DNA of 64,000 nucleotides from Pedobacter panaciterrae (GTDB taxonomy: Bacteria > Bacteroidota > Bacteroidia > Sphingobacteriales > Sphingobacteriaceae): assembly GCF_001636695.1 (NCBI RefSeq), contig NZ_LGEL01000007.1, positions 1 to 64,000 on the forward strand, given 5' to 3'. The notes beneath the pieces were generated by a model that was not told the DNA's origin, did not search any database, and saw nothing but the letters and a program-made list of their open reading frames with translations. The translations under genes and the position numbers were made by a program. Shown here one piece after another: positions 27,259 to 37,300 of the stretch (within the stretch, counting starts at the first letter, position 1; each line of letters starts with the position of its first letter).

Positions 27259-28869
27259 ATGAAGAAATTATTTATATTGATCTGTGCCTGTGTCTTCTTA
27301 GGTTCCTGTAAGAAAGATATTTTGGATATAACGCCAACGGACAGAATTTCAGAAACTGCAATTTGGACCGATGCAGTATTACCACAATTATTCATCAATG
27401 CACAGTATAATGCATTGCAAAGCGGTTTTCAGGACCACATTCAGTATTTTGGGGGAGAGGCATTTATACAAGCGGATGAGGGTGGCTATCAGACCATTGG
27501 CAGAGGAGCTTTGACACCAACAAATGTCGACAATCTATCTGCTACTTTCAATTATTGGAATACAGCTTACAGCACCATCCGAAACTTTAATATTTTCTTT
27601 GAGAAAATTAAGGAGGTACCGGTGAGCGATGACCTCAAAGCGAAGATGACTGGTGAAGTAAAGTTTTTGAGAGCTTTTGTGTATGCTAAACTTATCTGGA
27701 ATTACGGGGGCGTGCCAATTGTTGAAAAGGTGTACAACATAAGTGAAACCCTTACCGGGCTGAAGCGGAACACCTATGATGAGTGTGTAACTTATATTTT
27801 AAAGGATCTGAATGATGCGATCGCGGCACTACCGGCCCAGCAAACCGGTGAAAATCAGGGACGCGCATCAGCCGATGCGGCCAGGGCATTGAAATCCAGA
27901 CTATTGTTGTATTATGCAAGTCCGCTTATAAATACAGGCAATGATAAAACAAGGTGGCAAGCGGCTTCAGATGCTGCCTGGGATGTGATAAAAACAAATC
28001 GCTACAGCCTTTACAACGATTTTCATGGATTATTTACAGGAGATGCGAACAATGAAGCTATCTTCTCGCGATTCTATTCTACTGATGTGTCGCACAACGT
28101 AGGTTATTTCAGTGCCCCTCCGGGATCGGGAGGTTTGGGACAACGTGATCCGACTCAAAATTTGATGGATGCATTTGAAATGACCAACGGCGTGATACCC
28201 GTAATCAATGGTATAAGAAATCCTGACCCTGCCAATACCTATAACGAGCAGGATCCCTTTGCTAATCGTGATCCAAGATTTTACGCTACAGCATTATACA
28301 ATGGGGCACCATATAAGGGAAGGGTTATTCAGCCTTATGCCGGTGGTTTAGATGGTGTTGGAAATGATGCTACCAGAACCGGTTATTATTTATACAAATT
28401 CATTAATTCTGATTTACCTGTTTCGGCAACCACCCCTTATACTTATGCCTGGCACTTCTTAAGGCTGGCTGAGATTTACCTGAATTATGCGGAAGCACAA
28501 TATAATTTAGGCAATGAGGCAGAAGCGCGTGCATACATTAACAAGGTACGTGCACGTGATGGTGTTAAAATGCCTGCAATTACTGAAAGTGGTATGGCTT
28601 TATTCGATAGGATAGTTCATGAACGTCAGGTTGAACTTGCACTTGAAGGACACCGTTATTACGATGTCAGAAGGTGGAAAATAGCCTCCGATACTGAGGC
28701 GAAGCCTTTACAAGGGCTTACCGTAACACGCAATACGAATGGAACATTTACCTATAATCGTGTAAACATTTTTGCGCGGACCTGGAAGGATGCCTTTTAT
28801 TTTCTTCCCATTTCATTTAACAATGTTCAGTCAAGTGGAGGCAGTTTAGCACAGAACGACGGCTATTAA
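27259..28869 (+). CDS. susD: SusD/RagB-family glycan-binding lipoprotein
   Basis: 536 residues with lipobox FLGSC and lipidated Cys17. Family motifs: MTGEVKFLRAFVYAKLIWNY with GGVPIV, KSRLLLYYASPL, LRLAEIYLNYAEAQYNLGNE, and HERQVELALEGHRYYDVRRW near the C-terminus. It pairs with the SusC 12 nt upstream and lies in the surface complex that captures the glycan. A 34-nt hairpin separates it from the GH106-like gene, so the downstream enzyme may be made at a lower level. Confidence 0.95.
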   Translation: MKKLFILICACVFLGSCKKDILDITPTDRISETAIWTDAVLPQLFINAQYNALQSGFQDHIQYFGGEAFIQADEGGYQTIGRGALTPTNVDNLSATFNYWNTAYSTIRNFNIFFEKIKEVPVSDDLKAKMTGEVKFLRAFVYAKLIWNYGGVPIVEKVYNISETLTGLKRNTYDECVTYILKDLNDAIAALPAQQTGENQGRASADAARALKSRLLLYYASPLINTGNDKTRWQAASDAAWDVIKTNRYSLYNDFHGLFTGDANNEAIFSRFYSTDVSHNVGYFSAPPGSGGLGQRDPTQNLMDAFEMTNGVIPVINGIRNPDPANTYNEQDPFANRDPRFYATALYNGAPYKGRVIQPYAGGLDGVGNDATRTGYYLYKFINSDLPVSATTPYTYAWHFLRLAEIYLNYAEAQYNLGNEAEARAYINKVRARDGVKMPAITESGMALFDRIVHERQVELALEGHRYYDVRRWKIASDTEAKPLQGLTVTRNTNGTFTYNRVNIFARTWKDAFYFLPISFNNVQSSGGSLAQNDGY

Positions 28870-28885
28870 TATTTTTTCAGCTTAG

Positions 28886-28919
28886 AACCATGGCGCTGGT
28901 CACAGACCGGCCCATGGTT
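28886..28919 (+). promoter_or_regulatory. Intercistronic hairpin between susD and GH gene
   Basis: AACCATGG (28886-28893) pairs with CCATGGTT (28912-28919), and the inner GCTGGTC pairs with GACCGGC around the loop ACA, with one bulged C. Only a short T-run follows. It could be a weak terminator or a 3'-end stabiliser for the SusC/SusD message. Confidence 0.6.
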
Positions 28920-28931
28920 TAAATAACCATT

Positions 28932-31196
28932 ATGATTAGAATAAAATGGTGGATATGCACCTCCTTAATTACGGTGTTTTCAATCGCGGGGGTATCTGCG
29001 CAGCATTATACTCTGTGGGAGGATTTTAAAAAGCCCCCGGTAAATTACAGGCCGATACCGTTCTGGCATCTAAACGGAAAATTAACCACTCAGGAGATCA
29101 ACAGACAGGTAACTGATGCGGCCAAAAGCGGCTTTGGCGGTGTAGCGGTATTGCCGGTTACTGCAGGTAAACAACATCCTACAGGCCTGCCATCTCCAGG
29201 GATGAGCCCTGAGTATCTTACGGAAGACTACTTTACCCGCTATGGGGATATTTTAAAGGCTGCCAAAACGGAAGGGCTACAGGTGCTTTTATATGACGAT
29301 GTTGATTTTCCCAGTGGCAATGCCGGGGGTAAGTTGCAGGAAATGTATCCCGAGGCGACCAGGAAAGTTCTGACCAAAACCGATACCACCGTTCTGGGAC
29401 CGGCGCAATTTGTGATGTCTTTGCCCAGGGGAATAAATATGGCTACTGTAGCCCAAAACAATGCAACTTCAGCATTGATGAATCTTTCCCGGAAGGTACA
29501 GAACGGAAAGTTAACGTGGGATGTGCCGGCAGGTAAATGGAAAATTATGTTTTTTAGCTGTACTCCGAATGCTGACCGTCTGGTAGATTTTATGGACACC
29601 ACTGCAGTCCGGAAATTTATGGGACTCACGTATGATCAGTATGCCGGAAGATTCAGCCCTTATTTCGGCAACGTAATACAACAAACCTTTTATGATGATG
29701 TTGGCTATGTAACTATGGAGCGCGCATGGACACTGTCGTTTAACCAAAAATTCAGGAAACTGTACCAAAGAGATCCCGATCTCTATTATCCTGCTTTATG
29801 GGAGAACATTGGGCCTCAAACTGAAGCAGCCAGGGTAGCCTTATTCAATACTAGAGCAGAACTGCTAGCTGAAGGATTCCCGAAACTTATTGCCGAATGG
29901 GCAGACAAACATGGCATAAAGAGTTCTGGTCATCCACCTGGAAACTATGAAGTACAGCCCGTAGATATGAATTTTGATATTTTTAAATTCTACCGATACA
30001 ATCATATACCAACTATGGATGCCATATTTTATCAGGGGCATGGAAGACCTGGCTACAAACTAGTCAGTTCTGCAGCTACTGCTTACGACAGACCAATAGT
30101 TGCTGCGGAAGTTTACGGCGCCTTTGCTGAAGATAAATTCAATTTGAAAATGATGTACAGAACGGCAATGGAGATTTTTGTTAGAGGAATAAATTCTATT
30201 ATTCCCCACGGTATGTGGTATGATCCCAAACCTCAGTCCGTGCGTATTCCACCTTTGATATCGGCCTATAGTGAAAAGGTTGGGGCTGGGTTGAAGGATT
30301 TTAATGATTACGCCGCCCGTACAAGTGTCATGCTACAAGGTGGGAGGTCAGTAGCAGACATCGCTGTCATATATCCGATTTCCTCGCTGGAAGGATTTTA
30401 TCATTTTGAAGCAAAAGAAAACAAGGGCTGGGGTAAATTTGCACCAGCTGAAACAGACTATATGATACTGAGTGATCTGCTTACCAATCAGGTTCATCGT
30501 GATTTTACATTTATCCATCCTGAATTATTTTCCGGGCCTCAATATGAAATTCAGACTAATCAGCTACTACTTAAAAATAAGCAATATCCGCAGGCTTACA
30601 GTTTAGTCATTCTACCGGCAGGTAGGGTAATATCCTATTCCGCGCTTAAAAAATTGAAACAGTTTTATGATCAGGGTGGGAAAGTGATAGCGACCGGACT
30701 TTTACCATCCAAATCGGCCGAGTTTGGTAAGGATTCCGGGGTCTGCAAAATAATAACAGAACTATTTGGGATCGACCCAAATCAACCTGAAACCAAAATT
30801 GCAGAAATGAGAACGAGCCGAAAGGGTGGTAAAGCGGTATTTATCCGAAAATTGGACCGAAATACATTGACAGAAGCATTGAACCAGATGAATGTGTCTG
30901 TAGATGTTAGGTTTGAAAACAGTATTCATCCGGATAGCGGAAACGGTGCACTTTCTTATCTCCATAAAATTGTAAATAATCAAAATATCTATTTCTTTGC
31001 AAATTCCACTGACCAGGATATCAATACTGTGATTGATTTGCGGGGAAAAATAGATCCGGAATTATGGGATCCCTATACCGGAGAAAAGTCGGTTCCCGAG
31101 AATATTACTCATGTCAAAATTGATGGGACAGAATACACCCGGATGTCATTGTCATTACCCCATGTGAAATCGGTTTTTGTCGTTGAAAAAAGGTAA
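28932..31196 (+). CDS. GH106-like glycosyl hydrolase (alpha-L-rhamnosidase-like)
   Basis: A 754-residue exported protein (signal peptide ends GVSAQ). Its N-terminal half resembles GH106 and related TIM-barrel glycosidases: RPIPFWHLNGKLTTQEINRQ with SGFGGVAVLP, then LLYDDVDFPSGNAGGKLQ, then SSGHPPGNYEVQPVDMNFD and ATAYDRPIVAAEVYGAF. A C-terminal region (about 540-680) looks like the glutamine-amidotransferase-like domain seen in such enzymes (YSLVILPAGRVISYSALKKL). Typical GH106 enzymes are about 1000 residues or more, so this is short and may lack the C-terminal beta-sandwiches. Activity on rhamnosides is inferred, not shown. It follows susD and ends 3 nt before the distal copy of the tRNA 3' end. 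Confidence 0.8.
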   Translation: MIRIKWWICTSLITVFSIAGVSAQHYTLWEDFKKPPVNYRPIPFWHLNGKLTTQEINRQVTDAAKSGFGGVAVLPVTAGKQHPTGLPSPGMSPEYLTEDYFTRYGDILKAAKTEGLQVLLYDDVDFPSGNAGGKLQEMYPEATRKVLTKTDTTVLGPAQFVMSLPRGINMATVAQNNATSALMNLSRKVQNGKLTWDVPAGKWKIMFFSCTPNADRLVDFMDTTAVRKFMGLTYDQYAGRFSPYFGNVIQQTFYDDVGYVTMERAWTLSFNQKFRKLYQRDPDLYYPALWENIGPQTEAARVALFNTRAELLAEGFPKLIAEWADKHGIKSSGHPPGNYEVQPVDMNFDIFKFYRYNHIPTMDAIFYQGHGRPGYKLVSSAATAYDRPIVAAEVYGAFAEDKFNLKMMYRTAMEIFVRGINSIIPHGMWYDPKPQSVRIPPLISAYSEKVGAGLKDFNDYAARTSVMLQGGRSVADIAVIYPISSLEGFYHFEAKENKGWGKFAPAETDYMILSDLLTNQVHRDFTFIHPELFSGPQYEIQTNQLLLKNKQYPQAYSLVILPAGRVISYSALKKLKQFYDQGGKVIATGLLPSKSAEFGKDSGVCKIITELFGIDPNQPETKIAEMRTSRKGGKAVFIRKLDRNTLTEALNQMNVSVDVRFENSIHPDSGNGALSYLHKIVNNQNIYFFANSTDQDINTVIDLRGKIDPELWDPYTGEKSVPENITHVKIDGTEYTRMSLSLPHVKSVFVVEKR

Positions 31197-31198
31197 CA

Positions 31199-31215
31199 TC
31201 CGCTATTCTCTACCC
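31199..31215 (+). other. Putative distal attachment site (tRNA-Ala 3' end copy)
   Basis: TCCGCTATTCTCTACCC matches 17865-17881 at 16 of 17 bases and is in the same orientation. It begins 3 nt after the GH106-like stop codon and, like a tRNA end, is followed 6 nt later by an AAGCCCC/GGGGCTT terminator. Confidence 0.6.
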
Positions 31216-31220
31216 TTATT

Positions 31221-31245
31221 AAAGCCCCAAAATATGGGGCTTTTC
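31221..31245 (+). terminator. Intrinsic terminator
   Basis: AAAGCCCCA (31221-31229) pairs with TGGGGCTTT (31235-31243) around a 5-nt loop and is followed by TT. It ends the SusC/SusD/GH106 transcript and may be the original terminator of tRNA-Ala. Confidence 0.85.
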
Positions 31246-31308
31246 TATTACCTTGCAACAGGCAAAAGGAATGTACTTGAAGAGCGATTTAAGCGATGCC
31301 AAATACAT

Positions 31309-32337
31309 ATGAAAAACTATTTAAAAATTATTAAGATCAACCCGCACTCCCTCACTCCGAAATATCTTCAGATATATAACTCTGTGCTGGCCGGAATTAA
31401 AGAAGGAAAAATTGGTTTAAATGATGTTCTGCCATCCATAAATGATTTAAGTACCGCCCTTGAAGTAGCTAAAATTACAACTGAACGCGCATATAAAGAC
31501 CTTAAGAAAATTGGCGTTGTAGACTCAGTGCCTGGTAAAGGTTGTTTCATTGCAAGTGTAGATTTCGAACAACCGGTGAAGCTGTTGCTGTTATTCAACA
31601 AGCTCAGTAACCACAAAAAAATCATCTACGACGCTATGGTTAAAAAGCTAGGCAAGGGCGTCGCTATAGATTTCTATATCTATAATAACGATGTTGCGCT
31701 TTTTAAAAGTCTGATCAAGAACAAAGCTGAATTTTATCACAAAGTAGCTTTAATACCACATTTTTTTAATAGCGATGATGGTAATATCTGTCAGATTATT
31801 AAAGATATTCCAAGAGAAAAACTCATCCTGATGGATAAGTTAGTAACGGGAATTACCGGTGATTTTTGCGCTGTGTACGAAGATTTCGAAAATGACATTT
31901 ATGGCGCACTGAAAGAACTTTCTGAGCAGCTTGCCAGATACCACATGATCAAGATGATTTTTCCGGCAAACAGTTATTATTCCAAAAGCATCCTGACCGG
32001 ATTTATTAACTTTTGTGTCAGATATGGGTTCGATTATGAAATTCTGTCTAACCTTGCCAAAGAAAACTTATCTAAAGGTACCGTATATATTAATTTGATG
32101 GAAGACGATCTTGTCGAGCTGGTAGAGAAATTAATTGGGACAAATCTTGTCATCGGAGCAGATATTGGTATCATATCTTACAACGAAACTTCGATAAAGA
32201 AGATTGTTTTGAATGGAATTACCACGATATCAACCGATTTTGTGATGATGGGAGAAACCGCCGCTGAGATGGTTTTAGGTCAGCGTAACGATCAGGTAAT
32301 CATACCATTTAGGGTGATGCATCGCAGGTCTTTATAA
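31309..32337 (+). CDS. GntR-type regulator with periplasmic-binding-like sensor domain
   Basis: 342 residues from the ATG at 31309; an in-frame ATG at 31177 would run back through the terminator and the GH106-like stop. Residues about 15-80 form a GntR winged helix (YLQIYNSVLAGIKEGKIGLN, SINDLSTALEVAKITTERAY, GVVDSVPGKGCFIAS). The rest resembles a LacI/PBP-type ligand domain (VKLLLLFNKLSNHKKIIYDA, DIGIISYNETSIKKIVLNGI, TTISTDFVMMGETAAEMVLG). This fusion is common in Bacteroidota sugar regulators. It lies just outside the putative island and 94 nt before the next sigma factor gene. Its targets and sugar ligand are not evident; by position it could control either the GH106-like locus or the following one. 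Confidence 0.88.
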   Translation: MKNYLKIIKINPHSLTPKYLQIYNSVLAGIKEGKIGLNDVLPSINDLSTALEVAKITTERAYKDLKKIGVVDSVPGKGCFIASVDFEQPVKLLLLFNKLSNHKKIIYDAMVKKLGKGVAIDFYIYNNDVALFKSLIKNKAEFYHKVALIPHFFNSDDGNICQIIKDIPREKLILMDKLVTGITGDFCAVYEDFENDIYGALKELSEQLARYHMIKMIFPANSYYSKSILTGFINFCVRYGFDYEILSNLAKENLSKGTVYINLMEDDLVELVEKLIGTNLVIGADIGIISYNETSIKKIVLNGITTISTDFVMMGETAAEMVLGQRNDQVIIPFRVMHRRSL

Positions 32338-32357
32338 GGATGGATAAGGATGCCGTA

Positions 32358-32390
32358 TTTACTAAACATCATAAATATTACATAGATTTG
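32358..32390 (+). promoter_or_regulatory. Candidate Bacteroidota promoter for sigma factor gene
   Basis: TAGATTTG at 32383-32390 matches the -7 consensus TAnnTTTG exactly, with TTTA at 32358-32361 (one base off TTTG) 21 nt upstream. The predicted start is about 35 nt before the sigma factor ATG. Confidence 0.5.
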
Positions 32391-32431
32391 GCTTGCGGAT
32401 AAAAATTTAATCTAGTTTTTGACTTTAAGAA

Positions 32432-33016
32432 ATGTTTGAACCGGTAACCAAATACAAAGAGCTTAGCGATGTTAAACTATTCGAGTTAACTAAGTCGGGA
32501 GATCGGTCTGCATTTACTGAAATTTACGACCGGTATTTTGGACTATTATATCTTCATGCATTGTATCGCTTAAAAAGCAAAGATGAAGCGAAAGATATAG
32601 TTCAGGATATTTTTTCAGATCTCTGGTCTGGCAGATGCACCGTAGATCCTAAAACGAACGTTTCAAATTATTTATATACTAGTACCAGAAATCGCGTGCT
32701 CAATGCGTTTTCACATAAAAATGTTCAGTCCCGGTACCATGCCTCGCTGGACTGGAATGAAAATACAGAGTCTTTTACCGACCACCGTGTACGGGAGAGA
32801 CAGCTCAAATCAATTATAGAAAAAGAAATTGATGCACTGCCGCCAAGGATGAAATCAGTTTTCCTAATGAGCAGAAAAGCAAACATGACCTATGTTGAAA
32901 TCGCCCGGGATTTAGAGATCACTGAACAATCAGTCAGAAGTCACGTAAAGAATGCACTGAAAATTCTTCGTGTGAAATTAGGTGTCAAAATATATCTGTT
33001 GATCTCTCTGTTTTAA
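32432..33016 (+). CDS. FecI-type ECF sigma factor
   Basis: A 194-residue ECF sigma factor with region 2 (FTEIYDRYFGLLYLHALYRL, DIVQDIFSDLWSGR) and region 4 (LPPRMKSVFLMSRKANMTYV, EIARDLEITEQSVRSHV). It ends with a short hydrophobic tail (KIYLLISLF). It precedes a FecR gene by 63 nt and should activate the SusC/SusD pair at 34368. Exact -7 promoter sequence lies just upstream, so basal transcription by the housekeeping sigma factor is likely. Confidence 0.94.
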   Translation: MFEPVTKYKELSDVKLFELTKSGDRSAFTEIYDRYFGLLYLHALYRLKSKDEAKDIVQDIFSDLWSGRCTVDPKTNVSNYLYTSTRNRVLNAFSHKNVQSRYHASLDWNENTESFTDHRVRERQLKSIIEKEIDALPPRMKSVFLMSRKANMTYVEIARDLEITEQSVRSHVKNALKILRVKLGVKIYLLISLF

Positions 33017-33079
33017 TTTTATTTTTTTTACCCCCCTTGGGCCGACTTGGCTGTCTATCTATTATAGCACAGTATAAGC

Positions 33080-34204
33080 ATGCCGCAAACAGACATTGAA
33101 GAATTATTAAATAAATACCGATCGGGTACCATCAGCCAGGAGGAAATGGTGGTGTTGGAGACCTGGTACCTAAAATTGAATCCTGACAAGATAACTGTAT
33201 CTGATGATGAGTTAGAGCTTGTCAAAGCCGATGTTTGGGCAAACCTTTCGCAGGAAAATCTAAAGAGACCTATCTATAAGATCGGTGCAAAATTATTGGC
33301 TGCAGCCTCTATTATTTGTGTTATTTCTTTGTTTACTTATTTTATGTTCTCTTCTTCTAAAGAAGTTGTTCCGGTTCAAACTGTGCAAACAGATTTCCCG
33401 CCAGGCGGAAACAAAGCAGTGCTTAGTTTATCAAATGGGAAAAAAATAGTATTAACAGATTCCGAGAACGGTGTACTGGGAAAAGAGGGGGACGTATTGG
33501 TGTCAAAGTCGGAAGATGGAAAAGTTACTTACGAATCATCGGGTAACAACTCAAATGAAATAATTTATAACACGCTTACTACTCCAAGAGGCGGACAGTA
33601 CCAAACTGTATTGTCTGACGGAACAAAAGTATGGTTAAATTCTTCTTCATCTTTAGAATTTCCAGTTCACTTCATTGGTAAAGAACGAAAAGTTTTGGTA
33701 ACAGGTGAGGCTTATTTCGAAGTTTCTCATGATAAGAAGAGGCCTTTTATAGTAGTTAGTGGTAATCAGGAAATAAAGGTATTGGGTACACACTTCAATG
33801 TAAGCAGTTATCCTGATGACATCGGAACAGCCACAACATTACTAAGCGGAAGTGTAAGGATTACAAATACAAAATCAGGTCAATTGAAGATGCTTATTCC
33901 GGGGCAAGCTGCAGTAATTCAAAATGGAAGCAGTCAGATTACGGTAAATCAGGTGAACCTGGATGAGGCCATGGCCTGGAAAAATGGCTATTTTATTTTT
34001 GATGATGAAAAAATCCAGACCATAATGAAAGTGATCAGCAGATGGTATGACGTCGATATTCAATATATGAATGTTAATAATACGGATCATTTTGGAGGTA
34101 CATTCTCTAAGTCAAGAAATCTATCTGAGACCCTTAAGAATATTGAGCAACTTGGCAATATCAGGTTTGAATTAAAACCGGGGAAAATTATTGTAAAAAA
34201 TTAA
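33080..34204 (+). CDS. FecR-family anti-sigma factor
   Basis: 374 residues: sigma-binding head (IEELLNKYRSGTISQEEMVV), membrane segment at about residues 73-91 (LLAAASIICVISLFTYFMF), FecR core (TPRGGQYQTVLSDGTKVWLN, GEAYFEVSHDKKRPFIVVS, VLGTHFNVSSYPDD) and a C-terminal DUF4974 domain (IMKVISRWYDVDIQYMN). It is paired with the sigma factor 63 nt upstream and the STN-bearing SusC 163 nt downstream, a complete signalling relay. Confidence 0.94.
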   Translation: MPQTDIEELLNKYRSGTISQEEMVVLETWYLKLNPDKITVSDDELELVKADVWANLSQENLKRPIYKIGAKLLAAASIICVISLFTYFMFSSSKEVVPVQTVQTDFPPGGNKAVLSLSNGKKIVLTDSENGVLGKEGDVLVSKSEDGKVTYESSGNNSNEIIYNTLTTPRGGQYQTVLSDGTKVWLNSSSSLEFPVHFIGKERKVLVTGEAYFEVSHDKKRPFIVVSGNQEIKVLGTHFNVSSYPDDIGTATTLLSGSVRITNTKSGQLKMLIPGQAAVIQNGSSQITVNQVNLDEAMAWKNGYFIFDDEKIQTIMKVISRWYDVDIQYMNVNNTDHFGGTFSKSRNLSETLKNIEQLGNIRFELKPGKIIVKN

Positions 34205-34277
34205 GAAACATAATTTATAAACATTAAAAGCAGGAGGAAAATAGAAACACATAAACCAAACCAATAGTTTACAAAAA

Positions 34278-34319
34278 CCAGGAACGTCGCAACCGCTCCT
34301 GGTCCTGCCGGAAATCCGG
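34278..34319 (+). promoter_or_regulatory. Structured leader between fecR and susC
   Basis: Two consecutive hairpins, CCAGGA/TCCTGG (34278-34283 with 34297-34302) and CCGG/CCGG (34308-34311 with 34316-34319), lie about 50 nt before the susC start. No T-run follows either. Confidence 0.5.
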
Positions 34320-34367
34320 TGAGGTAAACATTAAACCAGTTGAAGATTTAACTTAACCCATAACCAA

Positions 34368-37300
34368 ATGTATAAAAAAATTACTGAATTGCTTTTCGGG
34401 AGGAACTCCTATGTGCAATCCAATTACCTAATAAAAATGAAACTAACCTTTTTGTTGTTACTTATTACAGCTTTGCAGGTACGAGCCGACATTTTTGCCC
34501 AATCAATTACAGTGGATGTAGAAAAGGCCAAATTAAGTGAAGTGATTTCACAGATCAGGAAGCAGACTGAGTACGATTTTCTTTACAATAATCAATCTGT
34601 AAAGAATGCCAGGCCTATCACTTTAAAGGTGAAAAATATGCAGCTGGCCGATGTTCTGGATCTTTGTTTTAAAGATCAGCCTTTTGAGTACACCATAAAA
34701 AACAGAACGGTATTAATTACACCCCGTAAGCTAATCATCAAAAAGAGTACTGAAATGACTTCAAAATTGATGATTGATGTTACTGGTCGCGTTGTTGATA
34801 CCGAAGGTAAGCCAATACCAGGTGCTACAGTTAGGGTAAAATCAGGTAAAGCTGCTACTATGACCGATACAGATGGGCGATTTGCCTTAAAAGGTGTAGA
34901 GTCTGCGGATGTTATTATCATCACCTATCAGGGCTTTGTTACACGTGAGCTTCCTGCTTCAGGAGACCTGACAGCAGTGGTGCTTACAGTGTCTGAAAGT
35001 AATCTGGATGAAGTAGTCGTAATTGGTTACGGTACAACCCAAAAGAAAGACTTAACAGGATCAGTATCTACCATAACAGCTACACAGCTTAAAGACTTAC
35101 CGGTTACGTCCATCGATCAGAAATTAATTGGTCAGGCTGCGGGAGTTCAAATCAGTTCACCAACAGGTGCACCAGGTGGTGGTGTTAACGTAAAGATAAG
35201 AGGTACGGGATCTATTACAGCCGGAAACAATCCTTTGTATGTGATTGATGGCTTTGCCATCTCAAATTCTGCAGGTCAATCGTTTAATCCGCTTAATATG
35301 ATCAGCCCTGATGATATTGAAACTGTAAATATTCTTAAGGATGCTTCTTCTACGGCTATATACGGCTCACGGGGTTCTAACGGGGTTATTGTAATTACAA
35401 CAAAACGAGGTAAAACAGGCGCTCCTGTCGTTAGTGTAAATACCTATATCGGATCTCAAACTGTGCCTCAAAAAGGTCGTCCTCAGGTTTTGAACGGAAC
35501 AGAATACGCGCAGTTTAGAAAAGAAATGATCATTGATGATTTTGCTTCGAGAGGCTTAACGGCTACTGACGCAGATATTCCGGCCGAATTCAGAAATCCT
35601 TCTCAATATGGCGAAGGTACGGACTGGTACGACGCTGTGTTAAGGTCAGCGCCACAAAATAATGTTGCTGTAAGTATCAGAGGAGGCTCAGAAAATACCA
35701 GATACTCTGCGTCAATTGGTCGCCTTGATCAGAAAGGAACAATCAGGTATACAGATTATAAGCGTTACTCGGTAAACTTTAACATTGAATCGGATATCAG
35801 TAAAAAGGTAAAATTAGGATTAAGTGTTTCACCGACAGGTGGTATCCAGAACAGAAATGGATTTGAATCGGGTATCCGTGATATTCTTACCCGTACCCTA
35901 TGGCTTAGCCCAATTGTACCTATTGCAGATGCTGCAGGAAACCGGACGGTATTTATCACTTCGCCAGGTGCAATTGGAGCAGGCAATCCGTTAAACACGT
36001 TGGAGTTTGCAGGAACCAAAGCCAAATATTTCAGAGGTATAGCAACGGCTTTTGCAGAGTACCAGATTATTGATGGATTGAAAGCTAAGTATAGCTTCAA
36101 TTATGACTACTCAAACAACAGTTCATTCTCATTCAGCCCTTCTTTTGTAATAGGCGAGACTGGTAATCCAAATCCAAATCCTTCTATTCCATCATCCAGT
36201 ACTGCTCAAAATACAACTTCAAACTGGTTGTCGGAAATTACACTAAGTTACGATAAGACCCTAGGCAAGGACCATAGAATAAATGCTGTGGCTGGTTATA
36301 CCGCGCAGGAAGAACGCTACGATGGATATTCTTTCGGTGCTACAAACTATCCTGATAACCTTATCCAGACTATAAACGCATCTACTTTATTGAATGGAGC
36401 CGCGGCTGGAGTAGAGAAGTGGGCTTTGATCTCTTATCTGGCAAGGGTAAATTATACATTTAAAGACAGATATCTATTTACTGCCACAATTAGGAGTGAT
36501 GGTTCTTCTCGTTTCGGTGCGAACAATAGGTATGGATTTTTCCCATCAGGTGCATTTGCATGGAGAGCATCTGAAGAAGATTTTCTAAAAAATGTAAGTT
36601 GGTTAAACGATCTGAAATTACGGGCAACTTATGGTCGTACAGGTAACTTCAATATTCCAAATTATCAGTACGCTTCCAACATTGGTTCCTCCAATTATTC
36701 TTTCGGTGGCTTGTTGGCAAATGGACGGGTATCGGGATCTATCGCAAATGAGAATCTGACCTGGGAAAAAGCGGATGAGCTCGATCTTGGTTTAGATATG
36801 GCTATGTTAAACAATCGGTTAGGCCTTACATTTGATTATTACAACAGAATAACCAGTTCTCTTTTATTGAGTGCTGAGCTGCCTTCGGCTTCAGGATTTA
36901 CATCTTCGACAATCAATTTGGGTAAAGTACGAAACCGTGGATTTGAAATTGGATTGAACACCAAAAACCTCACCGGAGCGTTTACCTGGAATACAAATGC
37001 AAATCTGAGCATCAACCGCAATGTGGTATTAGAGTTGAATCCGGGCAACAACAATGCGCCAATTTACAGCGGAAGAAGTGGTGGTGGTTTTTCAACTCAT
37101 AAAACTGAAGTAGGTAAACCGATCGGACAATTTTTTGGCTTTGTATTCGATGGTCTTTATCGCAGTCAGGAAGAACTCAATACCCAGCCTAAACATGGAA
37201 CATCCGTTGTTGGTTCTGTGCGTTATAAAGACGTAGACGGAAATGGAATTATCGAAGAAGTTAAAGATTTCGCTGTAATCGGAAACTCTCAGCCTGATTT

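Noticed and set aside
18960-33079. TACCC-containing motif 50-64 nt before three of four fecR genes
   Set aside because: Too short, absent in the fourth gap, and no clear spacing rule; it could reflect chance or a weak shared promoter feature.
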